Source of the DNA: Streptomyces bauhiniae
Lineage (GTDB): Bacteria; Actinomycetota; Actinomycetes; Streptomycetales; Streptomycetaceae
Assembly (NCBI RefSeq): GCF_004784475.1
Contig: NZ_SRRT01000002.1
Coordinates: 372,001 to 436,000 of the forward strand
DNA length: 64,000 nt
Direction of reading: 5' to 3'
Each line of letters starts with the position of its first letter. The stretch's first letter is position 1. Shown piece after piece: positions 10,176 to 18,643 of this stretch. The notes below the pieces were generated by a model that saw only the letters and a list, made by a program, of their open reading frames with translations, was not told the DNA's origin and did no database searches. Both the position numbers and the translations under genes were made by a program.

Positions 10176-10223
10176 GAGGCCGGCGCGCTCTTCTACGCCG
10201 GCTGCGCCTCCCCCGACGATGGA

Positions 10224-10477
10224 TCACTGCTGGGTCAGTGAGTCCAGGAGTTCACGGCCGTGCTGCCAGTACGGGTCGTCGGCGCTGCCCAGCAGCCCAG
10301 GATGTGGGCCACCAGCACGATGCGGCTGTCCCGCCGGGACGCCTCGTCGTACGCCTCCTGGACGGCGCCGACCCAGTCGTGCAGATCGGGGGCGGACCAC
10401 GAGGCAGGGGAGATCCTCACCGCCGAGTCGCCCCACTGCCGCTCCCACAAGGTCTGCCAGTGCTGCCCGTACTGCCC
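10224..10477 (-). pseudogene. RBBP9/YdeN-type serine hydrolase remnant with internal deletion
   Basis: Read leftward from 10477, one frame gives GQYGQHWQTLWERQ, then APDLHDWVGAV and VLVAHILGCWA. This matches the N-terminal half of RBBP9/YdeN esterases up to the nucleophile motif (normally AHSLGC; the Ser is Ile here). A different frame then gives SADDPYWQHGRELL before the stop, which matches the family's later DDPY segment. The roughly 60 residues normally between these motifs are missing and the frames differ, so an internal deletion with loss of the nucleophile is inferred. No start codon with a ribosome site is evident. Confidence 0.55.
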
Positions 10478-10486
10478 CAGACCGAC

Positions 10487-10515
10487 GGGGCGGCCGGCTT
10501 GGTCCCGGCCGCCCC
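10487..10515 (-). terminator. Terminator hairpin of the hyu/aldehyde dehydrogenase operon
   Basis: Arms 10487-10497 and 10505-10515 (GGGGCGGCCGG/CCGGCCGCCCC) pair perfectly over 11 bp with a 7-nt loop, just past the aldehyde dehydrogenase stop at 10521. Confidence 0.75.
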
Positions 10516-10520
10516 ACGGC

Positions 10521-11996
10521 CTAGCCCAAGTTCATGTACACGGCCTTCGGGTACAGGTAGCTCTCGACGTGCTCCCGGGCGCCCTTCCAGCCGTAACCGC
10601 TCATCTTGGTGCCCCCGAAACCGATCGCGGGATCGAGCACGCCGTAGCAGTTGACCCAGACGGTTCCGGCGTCGATCGCCCTCGACACCTTGTGCGCCGT
10701 GGACACGTTCCGCGTCCACAGGCCGCCGGCCAGGCCGTACGGGGTGGCGTTGGCCAGCCGGACCGCCTCGTCCATGTCGTCGAAGGGGATCACCGTGGCC
10801 ACCGGGCCGAAGATCTCCTCCTGGGCGATGGTCATGTCGTTGGTGGCGCCCGCGAACACCGTCGGCTCGATGTAGTAACCGCCCGCGTGGTCGCCCGTGA
10901 GGCGGCTTCCGCCCGCCACCAGGCGGGCCTCACCACTGCCGACCTCGATGTAGTGCTGCACCCGCTCCAGCTGCCGGGCCGAGATCAGCGGGCCGATCTG
11001 CGTCTCCGGGTCCAGGCCGTTGCCCACCCGTACGGTCTTGGTGAACTCGCCCAGCCGCTCGACGAATTCGTCATGGACCGGCCGCTGCACGAAGATCCGC
11101 GTCCCGGCCACGCACACCTGGCCGCTGTTCGTGTAGACGCCCATCGCGGCGCCGGGCACGGCCAGGTCCAGGTCGGCGTCCGCGAACACGATGTCCGGTG
11201 ACTTGCCGCCCAGCTCCATCTGCAGCCGCTTCATGTTGCCCGCCGACGCCCGCACGATGCTCCGTGCCGTGCCCACCGAGCCGGTGAAGGCGATCCGGTC
11301 CACGCCGTGATGCTCGGCGAGCGCGCTGCCCGCGTCCTTTCCGTAGCCGGTGACCACGTTGATCACACCGTCCGGCACGCCGGCCTCGGTCAGCAGCTCC
11401 GCGATCCTGAGCACCGACAGCGACGCGTCCTCGGCGGGCTTGAGCACCGCGGTGCAGCCGGTGGCGAGAGCCGGGCCGAATATCCACCACAGGCCGATCA
11501 GCGGTCCGTTCCACGGGATGATCCCGCCGACGACGCCGACGGGCTCCAGGGACTTCAGCGTCAAGAAGTCCCCGGGCAGGGAGTTCGGTGCCGTCGCCAC
11601 CGTCGCCGCACCGGTCTGGCCGGCGAAGAACTGCAGGACCTGGCTCGTCCATTCCCTCAGTCCGCTGGTGCGGGCCAGCGGGGCGCCCATGTCGAGGGTC
11701 TCGATCAGGGCGAGTTCGTCGAAGTGGTCCAGCACCACGTCGTGGACCTTCAGCAGCAGCTTGCGCCGCTGGTGCGGGGTCCACCGCGACCACTCCCCCT
11801 CGAACGCGGTGCGCGCCGCCCTGACCGCGGCGTCCACGTCGGCCGCGCCGCCCGCGGCGATCGCACCGAGGGAGGAGCCGGTGGCGGGGTTGATCACGTC
11901 GATCGTCTCGCCCGAGGCGGCGGACACCCAGCGTCCGCCGATCAGGTTCTGCTTGGTGCCCCCTATGAACGCCGGGAGCTGATATGCGGTCGTCAT
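10521..11996 (-). CDS. NAD(P)-dependent aldehyde dehydrogenase
   Basis: The 491-residue protein is a complete ALDH-fold enzyme: N163 in PWNGP, FTGSVG near 238, general base E261 in MELGGKSPD, and catalytic C295 in SGQVCVAG. It is the distal gene of the leftward operon with zinc ribbon, HyuA, HyuB and Zn-alcohol dehydrogenase, 14 nt after the alcohol dehydrogenase stop. It would oxidise an aldehyde to a carboxylic acid, either the product of the upstream dehydrogenase or a by-product. Similar enzymes are encoded at 36619-38082 (intact) and 25174-26564 (broken). Confidence 0.93.
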   Translation of the reverse strand: MTTAYQLPAFIGGTKQNLIGGRWVSAASGETIDVINPATGSSLGAIAAGGAADVDAAVRAARTAFEGEWSRWTPHQRRKLLLKVHDVVLDHFDELALIETLDMGAPLARTSGLREWTSQVLQFFAGQTGAATVATAPNSLPGDFLTLKSLEPVGVVGGIIPWNGPLIGLWWIFGPALATGCTAVLKPAEDASLSVLRIAELLTEAGVPDGVINVVTGYGKDAGSALAEHHGVDRIAFTGSVGTARSIVRASAGNMKRLQMELGGKSPDIVFADADLDLAVPGAAMGVYTNSGQVCVAGTRIFVQRPVHDEFVERLGEFTKTVRVGNGLDPETQIGPLISARQLERVQHYIEVGSGEARLVAGGSRLTGDHAGGYYIEPTVFAGATNDMTIAQEEIFGPVATVIPFDDMDEAVRLANATPYGLAGGLWTRNVSTAHKVSRAIDAGTVWVNCYGVLDPAIGFGGTKMSGYGWKGAREHVESYLYPKAVYMNLG

Positions 11997-12010
11997 CTTC
12001 TTCCGTTCCC

Positions 12011-13027
12011 TCAGTCGAACTCAATGACGCCCTTGCCGGCGTCCTGCTTGTCGAACCACGCGTAGGCGTCGGCCGCCTGGTCGAGGCGCCAGGTGTGCGA
12101 GTACAGGTCGTCCACGGGCAGGTCGTGCGCCACGGTGAAGTCGGCGCACCGGGACTGCTCGATCGAGGACTGCGTCCAGCTCGTCATCACGGTCCACTGC
12201 TTCTTGTAGACCGCCTGCGTGGTGAACTTGACCTCGCCGGGCAGGCCCGAGAACACCACGCGGCCGAACGTGCCCAGCACGCTGAACGCGTCGTCGGCCG
12301 CGCGGCCGGACGTCTCCATCACCACGTCGGCGAGCCGCCCTCGCGTGTACCGCGAGACCACGTCCACCAGCGACTCCGAGCGGGAGTTGACCACCACGTC
12401 CGCGCCGAACGCCCGTGACTTCGCCAGCCGTCGGTCGTCCACGTCCACCGCGATCACCTTCGCGCCCAGCGCGGCCGCGAACATCGTCGCCGAGAGGCCC
12501 ACCGGCCCCTGCCCGATGACGACGGTGACGGTGTCCGCCACCCCGCCGAGCCGCTTGATCGCGCCCCACGCGGTGCCCGTGCCGCAGCCGATCGCGGCAC
12601 CCGCCTTGAACGACAGCCGATCCGGCATCGGCAGCAGCGCGGCCACGGGCACCACCGCGTAGGGCGCGTGGCCGCCGTTCACGTGGACCGCCATCGTCCG
12701 GCCCGGCGCGGTCTCGCACATCTGCGGCCAGCCGGCCCGGCAGCGGCGACAGGTCCCGCAGCCGAAGTAGTGGTGGATCATCACGCGGTCGCCCGGCGCG
12801 GCTTGCGCCGGGGTGACGCCCTCGCCCACGGCGTACACCTCGCCGCACGGCTCGTGCCCCTGGATCACCGAGTGGTCGAAGTCGAAATTGCCGTGGAGGA
12901 AGTGCAGGTCGCTGCCGCACATCCCGGACGCGCGGATCTTCACGACGACTTCGCCGACGCCCGGCTCGGGGTCGGGGAAGTCGGTCAGGGCGGCGGTGCC
13001 GTCGCCCGCGAAGGTGATGCCCTTCAT
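12011..13027 (-). CDS. Zinc-dependent alcohol dehydrogenase (MDR superfamily)
   Basis: The 338-residue protein has catalytic zinc ligands C37 and H58-E59 and structural-zinc cysteines C90, C93, C96 and C104 in the compact CGTCRRC...QMC form, plus a nucleotide motif GQGPVGLSA near residue 170. The ATG is preceded by AAAGGAG, 29 nt downstream of HyuB; a longer in-frame extension upstream is only the shadow of HyuB. It probably oxidises an alcohol, perhaps a secondary alcohol that yields the ketone used by the HyuAB-like enzyme (inference from operon order). A paralogue with the same zinc-loop form is at 34940-36016. Confidence 0.92.
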   Translation of the reverse strand: MKGITFAGDGTAALTDFPDPEPGVGEVVVKIRASGMCGSDLHFLHGNFDFDHSVIQGHEPCGEVYAVGEGVTPAQAAPGDRVMIHHYFGCGTCRRCRAGWPQMCETAPGRTMAVHVNGGHAPYAVVPVAALLPMPDRLSFKAGAAIGCGTGTAWGAIKRLGGVADTVTVVIGQGPVGLSATMFAAALGAKVIAVDVDDRRLAKSRAFGADVVVNSRSESLVDVVSRYTRGRLADVVMETSGRAADDAFSVLGTFGRVVFSGLPGEVKFTTQAVYKKQWTVMTSWTQSSIEQSRCADFTVAHDLPVDDLYSHTWRLDQAADAYAWFDKQDAGKGVIEFD

Positions 13028-13056
13028 GATGTCAATCTCCTTTGGCTGTCCGGGGG

Positions 13057-15000
13057 TTACTTCGCGCGGAGCCGGGCCGTGGCGTCGGCGTCGATCCGCA
13101 GACCTTCCGGGTCGTGGTGCGGATCGCCCACCACCACGACCCCGTAGTCGCGGGCGGCGCCCTCGACGCTCACGTACTCGTTGCGGACGTCTCGGAGCAC
13201 GGCCTCCGGGTCGCGGGTGAGCGGGTCGCCCCAGCCGCCGCCGCCGTTGGTCAGGCAGCGCAGTACCGTGTTCGGCGTCGTCCGCCACACGTTCTGGCTC
13301 GCGAAGTAGTGGTAGCGGCCGTGCTCCGGGTCGAGGTGCTTCGTCTCCGGGTCCAGCACGCCGGCCACCGGGACGCTGTCCCGGTAGACCTCCGGGTCGG
13401 TGCCCAGCATGGCGGTGCCGGCCCCGTCGGCCTGTGGGAACAGCCACATCGCGCCGTTGGGGCCCGGGTGCCCGCCGTTCGCGCCCACGCCGCTCGGCTC
13501 CTTGGTGCGGAACGGTGAGAGGTACTGCTCCGCGGCGGTCAGCCACAGGGTGTCCTTGAGGTTGGCCGCGCCGCCGCGGAACGCGCCGGGCCCGCCGCTG
13601 TCGATGGCGTGCTCCTTGCGCAGCAGCACCACCGGCGACTCGTGCTCGATGGTCTCCGTGGCCGGGTCCAGGTTGTTCAGCGGGAACAGCACCGTGTAGC
13701 TGTCGCCGTCGCCGTGCCGGGTGGCGCCCCACGGGCCGTGTTCGCCGCCGCACTGGGTGGCGCTGGTCCAGAACGTGCCGTCGTCCCGCGTACCCGACGC
13801 GTTGTGGGTGTTGGTGGAGCCGTAGTCGCCGGCCACACCGCGCTCGCCCAGCACCGGATTGAGCGCGTCGAAGATCGCCGAGACCACCGCCCCGGAGGCC
13901 TCCCAGAACATCATGATCCCGCCGCCCGGCGGCAGCGACGAGACGAACGAGCCGGCCGGGGTGACGACGTCGATGTTGCGCCAGGTGCCGGAGGTGAAGC
14001 GCACGGCCGGATCGAGCAGCATGGTCAGCGCCACGCCGACCGCCGTCTTGGTGTCCAGGACACCGCAGTTGATGCAGGTACGGGCCTGCCCGGTGGTGCC
14101 GGAGAGGTCGACCTCGATCTCCGTGCCGCGCTTGCGCAGCGTCACGTGCACCCGGTACTCCTCGGAGTCGTCCAGGCCGTCGGCGTCCACCAGTGCGGAG
14201 CCGGGGTAGTCGCCGTCCGGGACCTGCGCGATGGCGTCGCGCATCCGCTCCGCCGAGGTGTCGCACGAGTACGTCAGATTGCCCAGGAAGGCGTCCAGCC
14301 CGTATCGCTCGATGTTGCTGTGGACGAGTTCCTCGCCCAGCTTGAGCTGGTGCAGCATGCTCTTGAAGTCGGGCAGCAGCAGGCCGCCCCAGCGGGTGTT
14401 GTCGAAGATCAGGCTGAACGTCCCGCGTACCGGCCGGTCCTGGGACCAGAGCAGCATCGGCGGGATCACCAGGCCGTTCTCGTAGACGTTGCGCTTGGTC
14501 GCCGAGAACCCGCCCGGCACCGTGCCGCCCATGTCGAGCTGGTGCGCGCACATGTTCACGAACGCCACGATCCGGCCGTCGTGGAACACCGGTCGGATGA
14601 ACGCCACGTCGTTCACGTGCCGGCCGCCGCGGTACGGGTCGTTGCAGATGAGTACGTCACCGGGGCGCAGGTTCTCCGGCCCGTACTCGATCACGGTGTT
14701 GCGCACCGCGTCGCCCATGGTGCCCAGGAACACCATGAGGCTGTTGCTCACCACGGCCATCGGATAGCCCTGCTCCGGGGGGCCGCTGATGGTGCAGGCG
14801 AAGTCGTACCAGTCGCGGATGATCGGGGAGAAAGCCTCCCGCATGAAGCCGGTGGACATGTGCTCGACGATGTAGTCGAGCCGGTTGCGCAGGACCGACG
14901 CGGTGAAGCGGTCGCTGCCGTACCGGGCCGCGAAGTCGTCGTCGGACAGGTCACGTATCCGGTCGGCCTGCCGCACGGCGGGTTCGATGGTGTCGGTCAT
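13057..15000 (-). CDS. hyuB: Hydantoinase B/oxoprolinase family subunit (HyuB-like)
   Basis: The 647-residue protein matches hydantoinase B/ketone-carboxylase alpha-type subunits: an N-terminal helical part with ICNDPYRGGRHVNDV near residue 110, HQLDMGG near 150, RTCINCG near 315, a Gly-rich STNTHNASG near 400, and a C-terminal LTNGGGGWGDPL. Length is typical or slightly longer than HyuB. Such proteins pair with HyuA in ATP-dependent hydrolysis of hydantoins or oxoproline, or in carboxylation of acetone and acetophenone. It begins 2 nt after the HyuA stop, with GGAGGA upstream, so the two are surely co-translated. The neighbours favour a ketone/alcohol substrate, but this is not proven. Confidence 0.9.
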   Translation of the reverse strand: MTDTIEPAVRQADRIRDLSDDDFAARYGSDRFTASVLRNRLDYIVEHMSTGFMREAFSPIIRDWYDFACTISGPPEQGYPMAVVSNSLMVFLGTMGDAVRNTVIEYGPENLRPGDVLICNDPYRGGRHVNDVAFIRPVFHDGRIVAFVNMCAHQLDMGGTVPGGFSATKRNVYENGLVIPPMLLWSQDRPVRGTFSLIFDNTRWGGLLLPDFKSMLHQLKLGEELVHSNIERYGLDAFLGNLTYSCDTSAERMRDAIAQVPDGDYPGSALVDADGLDDSEEYRVHVTLRKRGTEIEVDLSGTTGQARTCINCGVLDTKTAVGVALTMLLDPAVRFTSGTWRNIDVVTPAGSFVSSLPPGGGIMMFWEASGAVVSAIFDALNPVLGERGVAGDYGSTNTHNASGTRDDGTFWTSATQCGGEHGPWGATRHGDGDSYTVLFPLNNLDPATETIEHESPVVLLRKEHAIDSGGPGAFRGGAANLKDTLWLTAAEQYLSPFRTKEPSGVGANGGHPGPNGAMWLFPQADGAGTAMLGTDPEVYRDSVPVAGVLDPETKHLDPEHGRYHYFASQNVWRTTPNTVLRCLTNGGGGWGDPLTRDPEAVLRDVRNEYVSVEGAARDYGVVVVGDPHHDPEGLRIDADATARLRAK

Positions 15001-15002
15001 GA

Positions 15003-17042
15003 TCAGTGGTTCCTCCGGATGACGATCTCGCCGTACTCGCCGACGGTGGCGCTCTGGTTCGCGCCGACGTGCGTGGTGGACAGGCCCTCGTGCACGATGG
15101 CGGGGCCGGCAATCTCGTCACCGGCGCGCAGCGACTCGCGGTCCCAGACGGTGGCGGTCTGGTCGCCGTCTCCGCCGTCCGAGAGGTCGCCCAGGTAGCG
15201 CAGCGTGCGGGTGCCCACGGGGAGCAGCGGCTCGTCGCCCCGCGCGGGGAGTTTCGGGTACTCGATCTTGTCGGTCTTCAGCACGGCGCGGACGCGGAAC
15301 GTGACGCCCTCGACGGGCATCGCCTCGAACCGGTTGTCGGAGCGCGACTCGTAGGTGTCGTGGAAGGCGGCCACCATCGCGGCCAGCGCGTCGGCGTCCA
15401 GCGTGCCGTCGGGCACCGGGATGAACGGCGTCTCCCAGCTCTGGCCCACCAGGTGGGCGTCCATGCTGCGCTGCAGTTCGACGTCGCCGTCGCCCACCTG
15501 GGCCCGGAGCTCGTCCTCCATCTCCGCGAAAAGAACGTCGACGCGTTCGGCGTTCGCGGCGTCGAGCATCAGGTAGGCGCTGCGGTTGACCGTGAACACC
15601 TGGTCCGCGGACAGCAGTCCGAGCGCCGAGAACAGACCGGGGCTCGGCGGGACGATCACCTCCTTGCACTGCACGGCGTCGAGCACGGCGGGCAGCAGCA
15701 TGGGTCCGGCCGCCCCGAACGCCATCAGGCTGTAGTCGCGCGGGTCGACGCCGTTCTTGATGGCCACGTTGAACACACCCTCGGCCATGTTGTGCACGGC
15801 CATCTCGTAGGCGTAGCGCACCCGTTGCTGGAGCGTGAAGGGAGTCTCCAGCGATTCGAACGCGCGCTGGGACAGGCTGCGGTCGATGGCCACTTCGCCG
15901 CCCGCGAAGCCGTCGGGGTCCAGGATGCCGATCATCAGACAGGTGTCGGTGGTGGTGGGCGTGGTGCCGCCGCGGTCGAAGCACGCCGGGCCCGGCTCGG
16001 CGCGGGCGCTGTCCGGGCCCACCTGGATCTCGCCGGCCGCGCCGATGCGCACGATCGAGCCGCCGCCGGCGCCGATGCTGGAGATGTCGTTGGCGAGGGC
16101 GTTGACCACGAGGTCGTGCTCCAGCTCGAACGACGTGTTCACGAACGGCTCGCCGCCGGTCACCACGCTGATGTCACAGCTCGTGCCGCCGACGTCGGCG
16201 CACAGCAGGTCGATCTGGCCGGTCAGCTTGCCGAAGTGCGCGCAGGCGACGGTGCCGGCCGCCGGCCCGGAGAACACGATGCGGAACGGCTTCGCCATCG
16301 CGTGCTCGGCCGGTACCAGAGTGGCCGCGCAGTCCGCGAAGTTGAGCGCGCCCGTGAAGCCTAGCCCGGTGAGACCGGCGGACAGCCGGTCGGTGTAGTC
16401 GGAGTAGATGATCTTCATCAGGGTGTCGATCACCGTGGTGGAGGCCCGTGCGTACTCCTTGGCCAGCGGGGAGACCTCGCTGGAGATCGACACGGGAACG
16501 TCACCGACGATCTCCCGGACCAGCTCGCGCAGCCGCAGTTCGTGGGCCGGGTTGACGTACGCGTTGATCAGGCAGATCGCGACTCCCTCGACGCCGCAGC
16601 GGGCCAGCGTCTCGATCTCGGCTCGGGCCTGGGCCTCGTCGAGCTTGAACAGCACGTCGCCGCCCGCGAGCATCCGCTCGGCGATGCCGCGCCGCAGATA
16701 ACGGTCGATCAGCGGCTTCGCGGCGTCGCCGAAGCTGCGCCGCCAGCCGGGATCGAGCATCGCGTCGGACGGCCGCCACACGCGGCCCATGTCCAGGATG
16801 TCGCGGTGCCCCTCGGTCGTCAGGAAGCCGATCTTCGGGAGCTTGCGGGTGATCACCGCGTTCAGACCGTGCGTGCTGGCGTGGTTGAAGACGGTCGAGC
16901 CGTCGACACCGAGGCGCTCCGCGCCGCGCAGTACGGGTGCGGCGACGTCGGTGTACTCGGTGGACACCTTGGTGGTCAGGATCTTGCCGTCGCGCCAGCC
17001 GACGACGTCGGTGAAGGTTCCGCCTACATCAACGGCGATCAT
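15003..17042 (-). CDS. hyuA: Hydantoinase A/oxoprolinase family ATPase subunit (HyuA-like)
   Basis: The 679-residue protein begins with the actin-like phosphate-binding strand VDVGGTFTDVV (residues 4-14), has a second ASKHA element LLCADVGGTSCDIS near residue 282 and AGGGSIVRIG near 330, followed by PGPACFDRGGTTPTTTD. This is the ATP-dependent subunit of hydantoinase/5-oxoprolinase and of acetone/acetophenone carboxylases, which phosphorylates the substrate enol or lactam. It follows the zinc-ribbon gene after a hairpin gap and has a GAAGGAAG ribosome site. The combination with alcohol and aldehyde dehydrogenases makes a carboxylase or amide-hydrolysing role both possible. Confidence 0.92.
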   Translation of the reverse strand: MIAVDVGGTFTDVVGWRDGKILTTKVSTEYTDVAAPVLRGAERLGVDGSTVFNHASTHGLNAVITRKLPKIGFLTTEGHRDILDMGRVWRPSDAMLDPGWRRSFGDAAKPLIDRYLRRGIAERMLAGGDVLFKLDEAQARAEIETLARCGVEGVAICLINAYVNPAHELRLRELVREIVGDVPVSISSEVSPLAKEYARASTTVIDTLMKIIYSDYTDRLSAGLTGLGFTGALNFADCAATLVPAEHAMAKPFRIVFSGPAAGTVACAHFGKLTGQIDLLCADVGGTSCDISVVTGGEPFVNTSFELEHDLVVNALANDISSIGAGGGSIVRIGAAGEIQVGPDSARAEPGPACFDRGGTTPTTTDTCLMIGILDPDGFAGGEVAIDRSLSQRAFESLETPFTLQQRVRYAYEMAVHNMAEGVFNVAIKNGVDPRDYSLMAFGAAGPMLLPAVLDAVQCKEVIVPPSPGLFSALGLLSADQVFTVNRSAYLMLDAANAERVDVLFAEMEDELRAQVGDGDVELQRSMDAHLVGQSWETPFIPVPDGTLDADALAAMVAAFHDTYESRSDNRFEAMPVEGVTFRVRAVLKTDKIEYPKLPARGDEPLLPVGTRTLRYLGDLSDGGDGDQTATVWDRESLRAGDEIAGPAIVHEGLSTTHVGANQSATVGEYGEIVIRRNH

Positions 17043-17095
17043 GTGGTTCTTCCTTCGGATAGTGGATCGGAAGAGGGGGGAGGGCGGGAGGACGG

Positions 17096-17124
17096 ACCGG
17101 GCCCCGCGTGCGGGGCCATCCGGT
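17096..17124 (-). terminator. Hairpin between the zinc-ribbon gene and hyuA
   Basis: ACCGG and GCCCCGC on the left pair with GCGGGGC-type and CCGGT sequence on the right, separated by a short loop; the structure starts directly at the zinc-ribbon stop codon. It could attenuate transcription into hyuA or protect the 3' end of the small gene's message. Confidence 0.5.
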
Positions 17125-17334
17125 TCAGAGCTGGTCGACGAGCAGGGTGATCGGCCCCAGCCGGTGCGCCGGAGTGCGGCGAGCGGAGGTCAGGCAGTGG
17201 CCGCACTTGACCACGTGGGTCCACCCGGTCTCGCCGACCACGTCGTACTCGGTGAGCTCGGCCCGGCCGCAGGCGGGGCAGTCGCCATCGACGGGTGTCC
17301 GCTCGACGGGGCGTGGGGGTGGGATCTGGCTCAT
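17125..17334 (-). CDS. Small zinc-ribbon protein (VdcD-like)
   Basis: The 69-residue product carries two CxxC knuckles, C19/C22 (CPAC) and C44/C47 (CGHC), around a WTHVV strand. Layout and size recall the D subunit of vanillate/4-hydroxybenzoate decarboxylases (CPRC...W..YQC..C), and also small zinc-binding subunits of ketone carboxylases. The ATG at 17334 is used because upstream sequence is unrelated low-complexity sequence. It is the first gene of the hyuA/hyuB/adh/aldh operon and is divergent from the AraC regulator. A role as a small structural or maturation subunit of the HyuAB complex is inferred. Confidence 0.7.
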   Translation of the reverse strand: MSQIPPPRPVERTPVDGDCPACGRAELTEYDVVGETGWTHVVKCGHCLTSARRTPAHRLGPITLLVDQL

Positions 17335-17500
17335 TCGGGTCTCCCGAGCGATGTCGTCGCGGGTTCGGTGAACGCCGGGCAACGCTAGAAATGAGTGACC
17401 TGGGGCACAATCCGCAGAACGAAGCCCTGTCCGCTCGGCGAAACGGATGTCGGGCGGGTGAGCCGGAGATCCGACGCGGGAAGCCATGGGGTGCTCTAAA

Positions 17501-17518
17501 AATATTGTGTACGATATT
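17501..17518. promoter_or_regulatory. AT-rich palindrome upstream of the AraC regulator gene
   Basis: AATATTGTGTACGATATT is an imperfect 18-bp palindrome (AATAT/ATATT outer arms, GT..AC core) in an otherwise GC-rich divergent promoter between the hyu operon and the AraC gene, ending 34 nt before that start. The complementary strand contains ATCGTA, shared with several other AT-rich islands in the window. Confidence 0.55.
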
Positions 17519-17552
17519 GGGTGACGCCTCTCACGACCGACCGGAGGTGACG

Positions 17553-18557
17553 ATGCCCGGTCCGGCGCTCTCGGGCGGTGCTGTGCACCGCACCTTCACG
17601 ACCACCGATCCCGACGCGGCACACGAGTACGTGGAGCGGACCTTCGCAGCGCACGAGATGACGCTCGAGGGCCGCGACGGCATGTCCTTCCGGCTGGACA
17701 CGGCGGTGACGCCCGGAGTCACCGTCGGGCGCATGGCGTACGGCAAGCGCGCCCGCATCAAAGGTCCTGCGATGCGGGACTGCTACCACGTGAACCTGCT
17801 GGTCGCGGGCAGCTGCAGAGTGGAGCAGTCGGGCCGCCGCAGCGGCTTCGGGGCCGACGGCGACCGCCGCGGCGTGATCTTCGGCCCGGACGAGCCGCTG
17901 CTGATCGACTGGAGCGCCGACTCGGCCCAGTACCACCTGAAGATCCCCCGGCGCGCCCTGGAGGAGCACGCGGCGAAGCTGGCGGGGCGCCCGGCGGTGG
18001 CGCCGGTCGAGTTCGGTCTCACGTTCCCGCTGAACGACGCGGCCGGACGCTCGCTGTCCTCGGCCGTGGCGTTCTACTACCAGCAGCTCGCACAGGAGGG
18101 CGGCCTCGCCACCATGCGCGCCGTGCAGCGGGAGCTGGAATCGGCACTGATGACCCAGGTCCTGCTGGTGGCCGGCAGCAACCTCACTCCGGCGCTGAAC
18201 CGCGACGCGGAGGACCGGGACGCGGACGGGCGCATCCGGCACGTCATGGACTACATCCGGGCCGGCGCGCAGGACACGCTGACCGTCGACGACCTGGCCC
18301 TGGTCGCCGGGGTCACGGCGCGCACGCTGCAGTCCGGCTTCCGCAGGTTCGCGGGAGTCACCCCGAGCGAGTTCATCCGCAACGTGCGGCTCGACGGCGC
18401 CCGCGGCGACCTGCTGGCGGGCAACGGGCCGTCGGTCAGCGACATAGCGAGCCGGTGGCACTTCCACCACCTCGGCCGGTTCGCCCAGCAGTACCGGCAG
18501 CGGTTCGGCGACTCCCCTTCCCAGACCCTGCGCAGCCGGGTCACCCCTGACGCCTGA
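17553..18557 (+). CDS. AraC-family transcriptional regulator
   Basis: The 334-residue protein has an N-terminal AraC-binding-like domain (about 20-190, with REVRxx-like YHVNLLVAGSCRVEQSG) and a C-terminal double HTH from about 240: VDDLALVAGVTARTLQSGFRR, then the signature GVTPSEFIRNVRLDGARGDL and the second HTH ending FSxxYRxxFG-like FAQQYRQRFGDSP. The ATG at 17553 follows CCGGAGGTGA. The layout is that of activators of aromatic or ketone catabolism. It is divergent from the hyuAB operon, its most likely target. Confidence 0.92.
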   Translation: MPGPALSGGAVHRTFTTTDPDAAHEYVERTFAAHEMTLEGRDGMSFRLDTAVTPGVTVGRMAYGKRARIKGPAMRDCYHVNLLVAGSCRVEQSGRRSGFGADGDRRGVIFGPDEPLLIDWSADSAQYHLKIPRRALEEHAAKLAGRPAVAPVEFGLTFPLNDAAGRSLSSAVAFYYQQLAQEGGLATMRAVQRELESALMTQVLLVAGSNLTPALNRDAEDRDADGRIRHVMDYIRAGAQDTLTVDDLALVAGVTARTLQSGFRRFAGVTPSEFIRNVRLDGARGDLLAGNGPSVSDIASRWHFHHLGRFAQQYRQRFGDSPSQTLRSRVTPDA

Positions 18558-18562
18558 CCGTT

Positions 18563-18602
18563 GCTAGAGCCCTCTCACATTGATGCGATAGAGTACTTAC
18601 AT
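18563..18602. promoter_or_regulatory. TetR-type operator upstream of the hydrolase/quinone-reductase operon
   Basis: The block contains GCTAGAGCCCTCTCACAT (18563-18580), identical over 17 nt (CTAGAG...ACAT) to the palindrome at 51401. It continues as TGATGCGATAGAG and ACTTACAT, matching the operator at 61078-61108 beside the TetR gene. The core CTCTcACATtgATGcgAtAGAG is an imperfect inverted repeat at 18572-18593. It lies 42 nt before the hydrolase start. Confidence 0.65.
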
Positions 18603-18643
18603 TCACGCTGTAGGGCACCCCTGTGAACAGGAGCTTTTCGATC

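Noticed and set aside
12011..14551. Apparent 846-codon fusion of HyuB-antiphase sequence to the alcohol dehydrogenase
   Set aside because: Only the last 338 residues are protein-like and they start at an ATG with an AAAGGAG site; the rest is an out-of-frame shadow of hyuB.
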